DNA of 64,000 bases from Micrococcaceae bacterium RIT 802 (GTDB taxonomy: Bacteria; Actinomycetota; Actinomycetes; Actinomycetales; Micrococcaceae). Every line of letters begins with the position of its first letter. Position 1 is the stretch's first letter. The stretch spans positions 22,800-86,799 of the forward strand of contig JAFEMX010000017.1 in NCBI GenBank assembly GCA_016892645.1. The letters run 5' to 3'. Both the position numbers and the translations under genes were made by a program. Shown here in pieces: positions 17,492 through 26,194 of the stretch. Below the pieces are notes generated by a model. That model worked only from the letters and a program-made list of their open reading frames with translations, was not told where the DNA came from and did not search any database.

Positions 17492-17523
17492 CCCGAGTGA
17501 TTGGGATAAGCCTATCACTCGGG
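17492..17523. promoter_or_regulatory. 10-bp perfect inverted repeat upstream of hflX and the methyltransferase
   Basis: CCCGAGTGAT (17492-17501) and ATCACTCGGG (17514-17523) are separated by 12 bases, in the 188-base divergent spacer. The geometry fits a dimeric operator; a cruciform or RNA hairpin is the alternative. Confidence 0.5.
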
Positions 17524-17571
17524 GAACGCCTGCCGGCAGCCGGTGATTCGCTTTGGCATCCCCCGGCCGGT

Positions 17572-17577
17572 TAATCT
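17572..17577 (+). promoter_or_regulatory. -10 element for a leaderless methyltransferase message
   Basis: TAATCT ends 7 bases before the ATG at 17585, and no ribosome site is present. Compatible with leaderless transcription. Confidence 0.4.
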
Positions 17578-17584
17578 TCCACTC

Positions 17585-18226
17585 ATGGGTTCGGACCACT
17601 ATTTCAGCGCACAGCCTTCCACGCCGTTCACCCGCAAGCACATCCGGGTGTCCCTCGGCGGCGAAGAGCGAACGGTCAACACGGCGGGCGGCATCTTCAG
17701 CCCCGACGGAATCGACAAGGGCACCGCGGTGCTCCTGGACCACGTCCCGCCACCAGCCGCGACGGGGGAGCTCCTGGATATAGGCTGCGGATGGGGGCCG
17801 ATCGCCTTGAGCATGGCCTTGGCTTCGCCCGGTGCGATGGTCCACGCCGTGGACGTGAACGAGCGGAGCCTGGAGCTCATGCGTGAGAACGCGGCCGGGC
17901 TTTCCGTGCCAAACATCGTGGCCGCTACTCCCGAGGCAGTCGACGAGGGCATCCGCTTCCAGACCATCTGGTCCAATCCACCGATCCGTGTCGGGAAGGA
18001 GATCCTGCACCAGATCCTGTTGCAATGGATCCCGCGGCTGGCCCCCGGGGGAACAGCCTGGCTGGTCGTTCAGAAAAACCTCGGGTCCGATTCCTTGCAG
18101 TCCTGGCTGAAGCGTGAGCTGCCTGCCGGTTTCACCGTGGCACGGCACACCACCGCCAAGTCATTTCGCATCCTGCGCATCGACCACTCCGCTGCCAGGC
18201 CGGGAGGCGAACCGGCAGGGCGTTAG
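17585..18226 (+). CDS. Class I SAM-dependent methyltransferase, RsmC-like
   Basis: A 213-aa single-domain methyltransferase. SAM motif I LLDIGCGWGPIALSMA (about residues 58-73), the acidic VHAVDVNERSLEL, and SNPPIR in place of the usual NPP(Y/F) are visible. The NPP motif and overall pattern match RsmC/RlmG-type enzymes that methylate exocyclic amino groups of guanine in rRNA, but the N-terminal pseudo-domain of RsmC is absent, so the substrate is uncertain. The ATG at 17585 is chosen because the SDHYFS block follows directly. Confidence 0.85.
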   Translation: MGSDHYFSAQPSTPFTRKHIRVSLGGEERTVNTAGGIFSPDGIDKGTAVLLDHVPPPAATGELLDIGCGWGPIALSMALASPGAMVHAVDVNERSLELMRENAAGLSVPNIVAATPEAVDEGIRFQTIWSNPPIRVGKEILHQILLQWIPRLAPGGTAWLVVQKNLGSDSLQSWLKRELPAGFTVARHTTAKSFRILRIDHSAARPGGEPAGR

Positions 18227-19164
18227 CTCAGGGACCCCTCGGCCACCAGCACCGCGGGCCCGTCCAGGACCACATGCTCCCGCCCGTCGGGACCAGTGAC
18301 GAACCCCACCGACACCGTTCCGCCGGGCACGTGCACATCCCACCGGTCGGCAGGGGTGCCGCCGGCCCAATGCCGGATGGCCACGACGGCGGCACAGGCA
18401 CCGGTGCCACACGAGCGGGTCTCCCCCACTCCGCGCTCATGGACGCGCATGCGGATGGTCCCCACACCGGCGCTCACCAGCGGGTCGGAGGGCAGGACGA
18501 ACTCCACGTTGGTGCCATGCGCCGGAACCGGGTCCACCACCGGCGCATGATGCAGGTCCAACTGGTCGAGTTCGGCGGCTTCGGACAGGGCGACGACGGT
18601 ATGCGGGTTGCCCATGCTCACGCTCAGCGCCGGCCGGGGCACCGCCATTCCTGCGTCGACGATCGAGTCCAGCGCACGTTCCTCGGCCTGGTCCGGGAAA
18701 ATGAACTCCCAGGGCCCCATGTCCACGGCGTAACCGGCAGCGGAGCGGGTGATGACCTTCACTCCGGCCCGCGTGCCAATGGTGAGGGCTTCGCCGTCGT
18801 CCAGGGTCACGAAACCGCGGCTGATCAAAAAATGTACGAAGACGCGCACGCCGTTGCCACACATCTCGGAGATCGACCCGTCGCCATTGCGGTAGTCCAT
18901 GAACCACTCCGCGTCGGCGCTCTCCGCCAGCAGGGCACGCCCCTCGGCCAACGTCGCGGATCTGATGGCGCGGATGAAACCGTCCGCGCCGATGCCCAGA
19001 TGCCTGTCGCAGGCGGCGGCGACTTGTCCGGGCAGGACATCCAGCGTGTTGTCCGGGTCCGCGACCAGGATGAAGTCATTGCCCGTCCCGTGGCCCTTCG
19101 TGAAGGCCAACCCGGAGAGTTCGCGGAGTCGTTCGGCGTGCTGTTCGGGGCCCGTGGTGCTCAT
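18223..19164 (-). CDS. dapF: Diaminopimelate epimerase
   Basis: A 313-aa cofactor-independent epimerase that converts LL- to meso-diaminopimelate for peptidoglycan and lysine. The two catalytic cysteines lie in EMCGNGVRVF and RSCGTGACA. Length is slightly above the usual 275-290. It converges on the methyltransferase with a 4-base overlap and follows miaA by 9 bases. Pathway partners dapA and dapB are elsewhere in the window. Confidence 0.96.
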   Translation of the reverse strand: MSTTGPEQHAERLRELSGLAFTKGHGTGNDFILVADPDNTLDVLPGQVAAACDRHLGIGADGFIRAIRSATLAEGRALLAESADAEWFMDYRNGDGSISEMCGNGVRVFVHFLISRGFVTLDDGEALTIGTRAGVKVITRSAAGYAVDMGPWEFIFPDQAEERALDSIVDAGMAVPRPALSVSMGNPHTVVALSEAAELDQLDLHHAPVVDPVPAHGTNVEFVLPSDPLVSAGVGTIRMRVHERGVGETRSCGTGACAAVVAIRHWAGGTPADRWDVHVPGGTVSVGFVTGPDGREHVVLDGPAVLVAEGSLS

Positions 19165-19173
19165 GCCACTAGC

Positions 19174-20088
19174 CTACGTGCCCGATGCCGCCTCGAATTC
19201 ACGCACCGCGGCGCAGATCGCGCCGGGCGTCCCCGGGTCAAAGGGGTCGAACCAGGCCACCCGGGGGTCGGCCCGGAACCAGGTGATCTGTCGACGCGCG
19301 AAACGTCGAGTCGCCACCGTCGTCGATTCGATGGCCTGCTCGACAGAGCAGGTACCGTCGATGACCTCGAGGAACTGGGAATACCCGATGGCCCGCGAGG
19401 CGGTCTTGGTCTCGCGCAGGCCGCGGGCGGCCAGTTCTCGGACTTCGTCGAGCAGGCCCGCTTCGTGCATGCCGCGCACGCGTCGCTCCAGCCGTTCGTG
19501 CAGGCGGGGCCGGTCCACGTCGAGCCCGACCTGGAGGGTCGGCTGCCGGTAGATGCGCTGGGGCATATAGGAGCTGAAGGGACGCCCCGTGATCTCATGG
19601 ACCTCCAGCGCGCGCACGAGCCGGCGCGCGTCGAGCCCACGCGCCGCGGATACCGGGTCCGCGGCTGCCAGCCTCTCGCGCAGCCCCGCCGTCCCGTGCT
19701 CGCTTGCCTCGACTTCCAGCCGACGGCGTACCTCGGGATCGGTGGGCGGGAATTCGAGTTCATCGATCGCGGCACGGACGTAGAGCCCGGAGCCACCGAC
19801 CAGGATCGGCAGTCGGCCCCGTCCCTGGATGCCGGCGATCACCTCGCGTGCCCGCTGTTGGAAGGTGGCCACGCTGGCTTCCTCGCTGATGTCCAGGATG
19901 TCCAGGAGGTGGTGGCGGATGCCCCCGCGCTGGTGCACGCCGAGTTTGGCGGTGCCGATGTCCATGCCACGGTAGAACTGCAAGGCATCTGCGTTGACAA
20001 TCTCGCCGTCGAAGTGCTGCGCCAACAGGATCGCCGTGTCCGATTTCCCGGTCCCCGTCGGCCCCACGACGGAAATGAGTGGCCTCAC
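19174..20088 (-). CDS. miaA: tRNA dimethylallyltransferase
   Basis: A 304-aa enzyme that transfers dimethylallyl to A37 of tRNAs reading UNN codons. P-loop [10 protein letters not shown], the [17 protein letters not shown] segment and the GGSGLYVRA and [13 protein letters not shown] motifs are present. It starts 6 bases after the miaB stop, so the two steps of ms2i6A synthesis are encoded together. Confidence 0.97.
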   Translation of the reverse strand: MRPLISVVGPTGTGKSDTAILLAQHFDGEIVNADALQFYRGMDIGTAKLGVHQRGGIRHHLLDILDISEEASVATFQQRAREVIAGIQGRGRLPILVGGSGLYVRAAIDELEFPPTDPEVRRRLEVEASEHGTAGLRERLAAADPVSAARGLDARRLVRALEVHEITGRPFSSYMPQRIYRQPTLQVGLDVDRPRLHERLERRVRGMHEAGLLDEVRELAARGLRETKTASRAIGYSQFLEVIDGTCSVEQAIESTTVATRRFARRQITWFRADPRVAWFDPFDPGTPGAICAAVREFEAASGT

Positions 20089-20094
20089 CGAACC

Positions 20095-21636
20095 CTACGC
20101 ACGCGGCGGGAGCGCCGGCATGCCCAGGGAGACTCCCTTGCCGTTGGCAGTGGCCGGGGACCCGCTGCCGACCCCGCAGGACTCGGCCTGGGACCGGTCC
20201 CAGGCATCGCCGGCACGCGAACGACGCAGCTGGTAGTCCTCCACGGTCGCCGGGTCCGCAAGCAGGTGGAAGGCCGCTGCTGCGGTGACTTCCACGGTGA
20301 CCAGATCGCCGGGCCGCGGCTGTTCCGCCCCCTCGGGGACCGAGAAGTGCACGAGGCGCTGGTCACGGGCACGGCCGGAGAGCCGGTGGGTCTGGTCGGA
20401 CTTGCGTCCGGACTGGGCCGTCACCATGACCTCGATCCGGCGACCGATCTGCCGGGCGTTTTCCTCTGCACAGATGCGGTCCTGCAGGGCGGTCAGCCGT
20501 TCATAGCGTTCCTGGACGACCTCCTTGGGCAACTGGTCGGGCAGTTCGGCAGCCGGGGTACCGGGCCGCTTCGAGTACTGGAACGTGAAGGCGCTCGCGA
20601 ACCGGGACTTCTCGACCACGTCCAGGGTCGCCTGGAAGTCCTCCTCGGTTTCCCCGGGGAATCCTACGATGATGTCGGTGGTGATGGCGGCCTCGGGCAT
20701 GCGTTCGCGGACCCGGTCGAGAATGCCCAGGAACTTCTTCGACCTGTAGGAGCGCCGCATGTCCTTGAGTACCTTGTCGGACCCGGATTGCAGCGGCATG
20801 TGCAATTGCGGCATGACGTTCGGCGTTTCGGCCATCGCCTCGATGACGTCGTCCGTGAAGGCCGCCGGGTGCGGGCTGGTGAAGCGCACCCGCTCAAGGC
20901 CCGGGATCTGGCCGCAGGCCCGGAGCAGCTTGCCGAATGCCAGCCGGTCGCCGAATTCGACGCCGTAGGAGTTCACGTTCTGGCCCAACAGGGTGACTTC
21001 GATGGCGCCGTCGTCGACCAGGGCCTGGACCTCGGCGAGGATGTCACCGGGACGCCTGTCGCGTTCCTTGCCGCGCAGCGACGGCACGATGCAAAAAGTG
21101 CAGGTGTTGTTGCAGCCCACAGAGATCGAGACCCAGCCGGAGTAGACGGAATCACGTTTGGTGGGCAGCGTCGAGGGGAAGACATCGAGGGACTCGAGGA
21201 TCTCGAGCTGGGCCTCGTTGTTGTGCCGGGCGCGCTCCAGCAACGTCGGCAGTGAACCGACGTTGTGGGTGCCGAAGACGACGTCGACCCAGGGCGCCTT
21301 GCGCAGGATCGTCTCGCGATCCTTTTGGGCCAGGCAGCCGCCGACAGCGATCTGCATGCTCGGGTGCCGCTCCTTCACGTGGGCCAAACGTCCGAGATTG
21401 CCGTAGAGCTTGTTATCCGCGTTCTCACGGACGGCACACGTGTTGAACACCACGACGTCAGCTTCCCCCTCACCGTGAGGATCCTGCCGCGGGACCATGC
21501 CTGCCTCCTCGAGCAGGCCAGCGAGGCGCTCCGAGTCGTGGACGTTCATCTGGCATCCGTAGGTGCGGACCTCATAGCTGCGCTGGGCGGTGCCGGGGGC
21601 CGGGGTGGAATCAGTGCTGGGAATGGTCAAACTCAC
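20095..21636 (-). CDS. miaB: tRNA methylthiotransferase MiaB
   Basis: A 513-aa radical-SAM enzyme that adds the 2-methylthio group to i6A37 in tRNA. The N-terminal UPF0004 domain has Cys in [21 protein letters not shown] and GGCLAQ; the radical-SAM cluster motif is CNNTCTFC; a TRAM domain ends the protein. The GTG at 21636 is preferred because related proteins begin near this SLTIP segment; an ATG at 21687 overlapping the recX stop would add 17 residues. Confidence 0.94.
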   Translation of the reverse strand: MSLTIPSTDSTPAPGTAQRSYEVRTYGCQMNVHDSERLAGLLEEAGMVPRQDPHGEGEADVVVFNTCAVRENADNKLYGNLGRLAHVKERHPSMQIAVGGCLAQKDRETILRKAPWVDVVFGTHNVGSLPTLLERARHNNEAQLEILESLDVFPSTLPTKRDSVYSGWVSISVGCNNTCTFCIVPSLRGKERDRRPGDILAEVQALVDDGAIEVTLLGQNVNSYGVEFGDRLAFGKLLRACGQIPGLERVRFTSPHPAAFTDDVIEAMAETPNVMPQLHMPLQSGSDKVLKDMRRSYRSKKFLGILDRVRERMPEAAITTDIIVGFPGETEEDFQATLDVVEKSRFASAFTFQYSKRPGTPAAELPDQLPKEVVQERYERLTALQDRICAEENARQIGRRIEVMVTAQSGRKSDQTHRLSGRARDQRLVHFSVPEGAEQPRPGDLVTVEVTAAAAFHLLADPATVEDYQLRRSRAGDAWDRSQAESCGVGSGSPATANGKGVSLGMPALPPRA

Positions 21637-21686
21637 CCCCCCAGAGTACCGAATGGGTTTGGCGTGGCGGAATCCGGCACCCGGCA

Positions 21687-22355
21687 TCAGCCGCGTTCGG
21701 CGGGCCAGGCCTCATTAACCACCCGGAAGGCAACCCCGGGGCCGTATCCCTTGCGGCCGAGCATCGACACCAGGCGGCGGACACCCTTGTCATGATCGAG
21801 ATCGGCCGGCATGGACCGCACCTTTTTCTCGACGAGCTCCCGGGCCATGTCCAGTTCGTTCGCGTCGCTGACCTGCTCCAGGGCCTCGTCGGCCGTTTCG
21901 TCGGCGACCCCCTTTTCCCGCAGCTCACGCTTCAACGCGCTGCGGGAGAGCCCCCGCGTGCGGGCCCGCCCCCGGACCCAGGAGTCCGCGAAGGCGACGT
22001 CATCGATGAGTTGCAGTTCCTCGAAGCGATCGAGCACGCGCCTGGCCGCGTCATCCGGGACATCGCGTTCGACCAGTTTGTCGGCCAGTTGCTTCCGGCT
22101 CTTGGCGGAACCGGTGAGCTGTCGCAGCACGATGGTCCGGGCCACGGCGTCCGGGTCTGCTTCGGGATCCCGCTCCGGCGCGGGCCGCCGTCGCTTCATC
22201 CCGGCCAGGCGTCGCCCCGAGCCGTCGTCATCTGCTTCTGCCACGGGCCCGGCGCTGCTGTTCCCGCGCAACTCCGGCACGTCAGGCGAGGACGGCGAGC
22301 CCACGGTACCGTCGTCGTCCGTGAGGCCGGTGTCGTCGTGTGGTGTCGAACCCAT
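21687..22355 (-). CDS. recX: RecA regulator RecX
   Basis: A 222-aa protein that modulates RecA filament growth and activity. The conserved helical-repeat domain covers roughly residues 65-222 ([19 protein letters not shown] ... [24 protein letters not shown]). The first 60 residues are acidic and disordered. It lies 27 bases after recA, the usual operon, and probably shares SOS induction. Confidence 0.93.
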   Translation of the reverse strand: MGSTPHDDTGLTDDDGTVGSPSSPDVPELRGNSSAGPVAEADDDGSGRRLAGMKRRRPAPERDPEADPDAVARTIVLRQLTGSAKSRKQLADKLVERDVPDDAARRVLDRFEELQLIDDVAFADSWVRGRARTRGLSRSALKRELREKGVADETADEALEQVSDANELDMARELVEKKVRSMPADLDHDKGVRRLVSMLGRKGYGPGVAFRVVNEAWPAERG

Positions 22356-22382
22356 CGCGTTCCCGTTTCGTGCGACTCGGAG

Positions 22383-23432
22383 CTAGGAGTCGTTGCCCAC
22401 GGTGCGCAGCTGCGGATCTCCCGGCTCTTCGGGCTGGACACCGATGCCGAGCTTTTCCTTGATCCGGCGTTCCAGTTCGTCGGTCAGGTCCGGGTTGTCG
22501 CGCAGGAACTTGCGGGCGTTTTCCTTGCCTTGGCCGAGCTGGTCGCCATCGTAGGTGAACCAGGCGCCGGACTTCTTCACGAACCCCTCCTCGACGCCCA
22601 TGTCGATCAGGCCGCCCTCGCGGGAGATGCCCACTCCATAGAGGATGTCGAATTCGGCCTGCTTGAACGGCGGAGCCATCTTGTTCTTGACGATCTTGGC
22701 CCGTGTCCGGTTGCCCACCGGGTTCGTTCCCTCCTTGAGCGTCTCGATGCGACGAACATCGATGCGCACCGAGGCGTAGAACTTCAGCGCCTTGCCGCCG
22801 GTGGTGGTCTCGGGGCTACCGAAGAAGACGCCGATCTTCTCGCGGAGCTGGTTGATGAAGATGGCGGTGGTCTTGGTCTGGCTCAGGCGGCCGGCGATCT
22901 TCCGCAGGGCCTGGCTCATCAGGCGGGCCTGCAGGCCCACGTGGCTGTCGCCCATTTCGCCTTCGATTTCGGCGCGGGGCACGAGGGCGGCCACGGAGTC
23001 GATGACGATGACGTCCAGGGAACCGGAGCCGATCAGCATGTCCATGATCTCGAGTGCCTGCTCACCGGTATCCGGCTGCGAGACCAGTAGGGCGTCGGTG
23101 TCGACGCCCAGCTTCTGGGCATATTCGGGGTCGAGGGCATGCTCGGCGTCGATGAAGGCCGCGATCCCGCCATTGCGCTGCGCGTTGGCCACGGCGTGCA
23201 GGGCCAAGGTGGTCTTGCCAGAGGATTCCGGCCCATAGATCTCCACGACGCGGCCACGTGGAAGTCCACCAATTCCCAAGGCGATGTCCATGGCGATCGA
23301 GCCGGTGGGGATGACCTCGATCTTGGCGCGGGTTTCATCCCCCAGGCGCATGACCGATCCCTTGCCGTACTGCTTGTCGATCTGCGCCAGCGCTGATTCG
23401 AGAGCCTTTTCGCGGTCCATTGCTGCGGCCAT
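22383..23432 (-). CDS. recA: Recombinase RecA
   Basis: A 349-aa strand-exchange ATPase and SOS coprotease. Walker [14 protein letters not shown], Walker [11 protein letters not shown], loop L1 [22 protein letters not shown] and loop L2 with [10 protein letters not shown] are intact. Two adjacent ATGs exist; the second (23432) is best spaced from GAGGTGA. A perfect LexA box lies about 155 bases upstream. Confidence 0.98.
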   Translation of the reverse strand: MAAAMDREKALESALAQIDKQYGKGSVMRLGDETRAKIEVIPTGSIAMDIALGIGGLPRGRVVEIYGPESSGKTTLALHAVANAQRNGGIAAFIDAEHALDPEYAQKLGVDTDALLVSQPDTGEQALEIMDMLIGSGSLDVIVIDSVAALVPRAEIEGEMGDSHVGLQARLMSQALRKIAGRLSQTKTTAIFINQLREKIGVFFGSPETTTGGKALKFYASVRIDVRRIETLKEGTNPVGNRTRAKIVKNKMAPPFKQAEFDILYGVGISREGGLIDMGVEEGFVKKSGAWFTYDGDQLGQGKENARKFLRDNPDLTDELERRIKEKLGIGVQPEEPGDPQLRTVGNDS

Positions 23433-23585
23433 CATTCACCTCGGTTGTCTTGCGGCCCTCGGGCCTGTTTTCGTCCTGCTTCACACGGTATGCGCCCCAC
23501 CGGACTATTTGGCACCGGCTCCCATTGCTGTGGAGAACCAGGGCCGCACCCGTGCGTTGTCTCCCGCCACAGCCTACAACCCTTC

Positions 23586-23599
23586 CGAACATACGTTCG
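23586..23599. promoter_or_regulatory. SOS box upstream of recA
   Basis: CGAACATACGTTCG fits CGAAC-N4-GTTCG exactly. It lies between the DUF3046 stop and recA, so recA can be induced independently of the upstream gene. Confidence 0.88.
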
Positions 23600-23625
23600 A
23601 GTCCGAGGCGGCGTGTCCTGATGGA

Positions 23626-23856
23626 TTATTTCCTGGGGGCGACGTCACGACCCAACCAGCGTTCGGGGGGTACGTCTTGTTTTTCGCAGATGGCCAGCCA
23701 GATTCTCCGGGGTTCGGTGCCGGACGACAGGGCCTCTTCGGCGCTCTTGCCACCGAGATCCGCCAACACCAGTTCCGAGGCCAGGACACGGGAATAGCCT
23801 GCCCCGAACTCGTCATCCATCAGCCGCCAGAAGTCGCTTAGTCTCACGTCGTCCAT
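23626..23856 (-). CDS. DUF3046 domain-containing protein
   Basis: A 76-aa protein with the DUF3046 pattern (RLSDFWRLMDDEFGAGYSRVLASELVLADLGG ... WLAICEKQDVPPERW). DUF3046 genes accompany recA in many actinobacteria; function is unknown. ATG 23856 follows GGAAGA closely; GTG 23847 would start at the conserved VRLSDFW and is a realistic alternative. It shares strand with recA but is separated from it by the SOS box. Confidence 0.82.
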   Translation of the reverse strand: MDDVRLSDFWRLMDDEFGAGYSRVLASELVLADLGGKSAEEALSSGTEPRRIWLAICEKQDVPPERWLGRDVAPRK

Positions 23857-23883
23857 TCTTCCACGCGCCGGTCGTTCCGACCC

Positions 23884-23889
23884 TAAGAT
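23884..23889 (+). promoter_or_regulatory. -10 element for a leaderless marR-type gene
   Basis: TAAGAT ends 6 bases before the ATG at 23896 and there is no Shine-Dalgarno site, consistent with a leaderless message. Confidence 0.5.
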
Positions 23890-23895
23890 GGTGCC

Positions 23896-24375
23896 ATGAA
23901 TGAACCTGCTCCCGCAGCCGGCGAAGCCGCGCAGCGGACCCAAGCGATCCATGACATGGAAGAACAGCTCAGCTTCCTGTGGCGTCGCGCCCGCGCCAAC
24001 GGGAACAAGGTGGCCAAACAGGTCCACCCGGACATGGAGCCGGGCGCTTATGGCCTGCTCGCGGCATTGCAGCGTCGCGGGACGCTGCGATTGACCGAGT
24101 TGGCGGCGGAAATCGGCGTCGGCAAGCCGTCGGTCAGCCGTCAGGTCAAGATGCTGGAGGAGCTCGGCGTGTTGACCAAAGTCGCAGATCCTGCCGACGG
24201 CCGCGCCCAGTCCATTACCCTCACCGAGGTCGGTGCCCGGCAACTGGCCACGGCACAGGAGTCACGGCAGCACATCTTCCGCGACCTGCTGGCCGATTGG
24301 CCCGACGCCGAACTCCGAACGTTGGCCGGCTTGCTGACCAAGCTGAACCGCTCCTATCTGAACGACCGGGGCTGA
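23896..24375 (+). CDS. MarR family transcriptional regulator
   Basis: A 159-aa winged-helix repressor. The recognition part (LRLTELAAEIGVGKPSVSRQVKMLEELGVLTKVADPADGR) and beta-wing (AQSITLTEVG) are clear, flanked by dimerisation helices. No obvious target operon is adjacent; it is divergent from the recA-linked DUF3046 gene and ends at a hairpin. Ligand and regulon are unknown. Confidence 0.9.
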   Translation: MNEPAPAAGEAAQRTQAIHDMEEQLSFLWRRARANGNKVAKQVHPDMEPGAYGLLAALQRRGTLRLTELAAEIGVGKPSVSRQVKMLEELGVLTKVADPADGRAQSITLTEVGARQLATAQESRQHIFRDLLADWPDAELRTLAGLLTKLNRSYLNDRG

Positions 24376-24394
24376 TCCGCCCGCCACATGAGAG

Positions 24395-24425
24395 CAGGGC
24401 AGCCGCTACGGCGGCTGCCCTGTTG
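24395..24425 (+). terminator. Probable terminator after the MarR gene
   Basis: CAGGGCAGCCGC (24395-24406), loop TACG, GCGGCTGCCCTG (24411-24422), followed by TTGT. The T-run is weak but the stem is perfect. Confidence 0.7.
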
Positions 24426-24486
24426 TCTGCCATGAGGCGGCGCATCATCTGCCGCGGCTTGTCGCCGCAGGCTGCGCCGCTCGACG

Positions 24487-24831
24487 CTAGTGTGACGCGG
24501 CGAGGTCCTGGGGCAGGCCCTCGGTCCAGTCCTCCGGGAGGACGGTTGAGAACTGGCTGGCGAGGTCCGACGGAACGGTGTCCGGGATGTCGACTCCCTC
24601 GGCCATTGCCACGCGGTCACTGACCTCGCGCAACATCAGGGAGAGCGGGACATCCAGGGCCCCACAGATCGATGAGAGCAATTCGGACGATGCTTCCTTC
24701 TGTCCGCGCTCCACCTCGGAGAGGTAACCAAGGGAAACGCGCGCATTATGCGAGACTTCACGCAGGGTCCTGCCCTGACGCTGGCGGACATCCCGCAGGA
24801 CGTCCCCGATCTCGTGGCGGAGTACTACCAT
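24487..24831 (-). CDS. clgR: ClgR-type HTH regulator
   Basis: A 114-aa Cro/CI-type helix-turn-helix activator resembling ClgR, which controls clp protease and stress genes in actinobacteria. The HTH spans [19 protein letters not shown] followed by [20 protein letters not shown], the family hallmark. The chosen ATG has AAGGAG at 6 bases. A second in-frame ATG at 24924 would add 31 residues, also with an AAGG site. It follows cinA, as in related genomes. The 263 bases up to cinA hold no other gene that I can support. Confidence 0.85.
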   Translation of the reverse strand: MVVLRHEIGDVLRDVRQRQGRTLREVSHNARVSLGYLSEVERGQKEASSELLSSICGALDVPLSLMLREVSDRVAMAEGVDIPDTVPSDLASQFSTVLPEDWTEGLPQDLAASH

Positions 24832-25094
24832 TTTGGGCTCCTTGTGCTCGCGACGGGCATCTTCTGTCAGGCCCACATCGCGCCAACGGACGACGCCGTT
24901 TACGGATACGGGTTGCTTGACCATGTGTATCGCCTTACTCCTTCAGATCCTGTGCCAGGGGCTACCTGGCCTCCGGGTCCTGATGCGGACCCTGTAGTTT
25001 TCTCAACTCACGGGATCGTCATTTTGTTCCCGGCACCCACACTAGCCACAACGGGGCCCGGACTGCCAGCACTCGTGCAGGGTGTGGACGACTA

Positions 25095-25580
25095 TTACTC
25101 CTCGAGTAACCCGGCCAGCAGTTCCAGCGCTGCATCCCGCGCCGCGCCACGGATTTCCTGGCGCCCGCCGGACAGGTGCAATTCGTGGGCACCGCTGGCC
25201 GATCCGGTGGCATAGCCGATGAACACGGTCCCCACCGCCTTGCCGTCGTGGGCCTCGGGGCCGGCAACGCCGGTGCTGGAGACCGCCACGTCGGCAGTGC
25301 AGCTGCGGCGTGCTCCTTCGGCCATCTGGCGGGCTACCTCGGAGTCGACCGATCCGCGCTCCCGCAGCAGGTCGGCATCGACGCCGAGGAGGTCCTGCTT
25401 GACCTGGTTGTGGTAGCTGACTACTCCACCACGCAGGACGGCCGAGGATCCGGGCACATCCGCGATGGCGCCACAGATCCACCCTGCGGTCAGCGATTCC
25501 GCGGTGGCCGCCGTCAGGCCCCGGTCCGTCCCGGCTGCGACAATGCGTACGGCCGCCGCCTCGGTGCGGTCGTCGCTCAC
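25095..25580 (-). CDS. CinA C-terminal domain protein (nicotinamide-nucleotide amidase)
   Basis: A 161-aa stand-alone CinA C-terminal (PncC) domain, deamidating nicotinamide mononucleotide in NAD recycling. Motifs AAESLTAGWICGAIADVPGSSAVLRGGVVSYHN-type block, and VSSTGVAGPEAHDGKAVGTVFIG are present. The N-terminal MoeA-like CinA domain is absent, so this is the short form. The GTG start overlaps the pgsA stop (GTGA). Confidence 0.92.
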   Translation of the reverse strand: MSDDRTEAAAVRIVAAGTDRGLTAATAESLTAGWICGAIADVPGSSAVLRGGVVSYHNQVKQDLLGVDADLLRERGSVDSEVARQMAEGARRSCTADVAVSSTGVAGPEAHDGKAVGTVFIGYATGSASGAHELHLSGGRQEIRGAARDAALELLAGLLEE

Positions 25581-26185
25581 CGGGTGTCCCGACCGCCCGC
25601 GGCTGGCTTCATCCGGGCGGCCTGGATGATGTAGTCGATCCCCGTGTAGATGGTGATCGCCGCAGCCAGCAGGATGACCACCAACGCGATGACGGACAGC
25701 CAGCCGGTGTCCGGGGTGAAGGGCAGCAGCAGGAGGAACAGCCCGGCGGTCTGGGTGACGGTCTTGAGCTTTCCACCTTTCGACGCGGCGATGACGCCGC
25801 GTCGGATGACGGCGAAGCGCAACACGGTGATGCCCAGCTCACGCACCAGGATGACGATGGTGACCCACCACCACAGCTCCCCCAACCAGGACAGGGTGAC
25901 CAGTGCGGCCCCCAGCAGGAGCTTGTCGGCAATGGGATCGGCGATCTTCCCGAAGTTGGTGATCAGCCCCCGGCTGCGGGCCAGGTCGCCGTCGAGCTTG
26001 TCCGTGTACATCGCCAGGGCGAACAGTGCCACGGAAATCCAGCGCAGGATTCCATGCTGCTGGTCGTCTGCCACCAGGGCCCAGACGAAGAACGGGACCA
26101 TGATGATCCGCAACGTCGTCAGGACATTGGCGATATTCAGGGTCGGGACGGGCTGGGGGGTGCGTTCCGCTGGCGTTTCAGTCAC
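25577..26185 (-). CDS. pgsA: CDP-diacylglycerol-glycerol-3-phosphate 3-phosphatidyltransferase
   Basis: A 202-aa polytopic membrane enzyme that makes phosphatidylglycerol phosphate. The CDP-alcohol phosphotransferase signature DGX2ARX8GX3DX3D is visible as DGDLARSRGLITNFGKIADPIAD. About five hydrophobic helices follow. It lies 9 bases after ftsK and overlaps cinA. Actinobacteria have several paralogues, so the exact alcohol acceptor is inferred from context. Confidence 0.88.
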   Translation of the reverse strand: MTETPAERTPQPVPTLNIANVLTTLRIIMVPFFVWALVADDQQHGILRWISVALFALAMYTDKLDGDLARSRGLITNFGKIADPIADKLLLGAALVTLSWLGELWWWVTIVILVRELGITVLRFAVIRRGVIAASKGGKLKTVTQTAGLFLLLLPFTPDTGWLSVIALVVILLAAAITIYTGIDYIIQAARMKPAAGGRDTR

Positions 26186-26194
26186 CCTCTCAGG

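Noticed and set aside
18274..21255. Open frame of 993 codons on the plus strand opposite dapF, miaA and miaB
   Set aside because: It runs across three well-supported genes and their spacers and shows no protein features of its own.
21637..21687. ATG 21687 as the miaB start
   Set aside because: It overlaps the recX stop neatly, but the extra 17 residues are unlike known MiaB N-termini, whereas GTG 21636 matches them. Kept as an alternative only.
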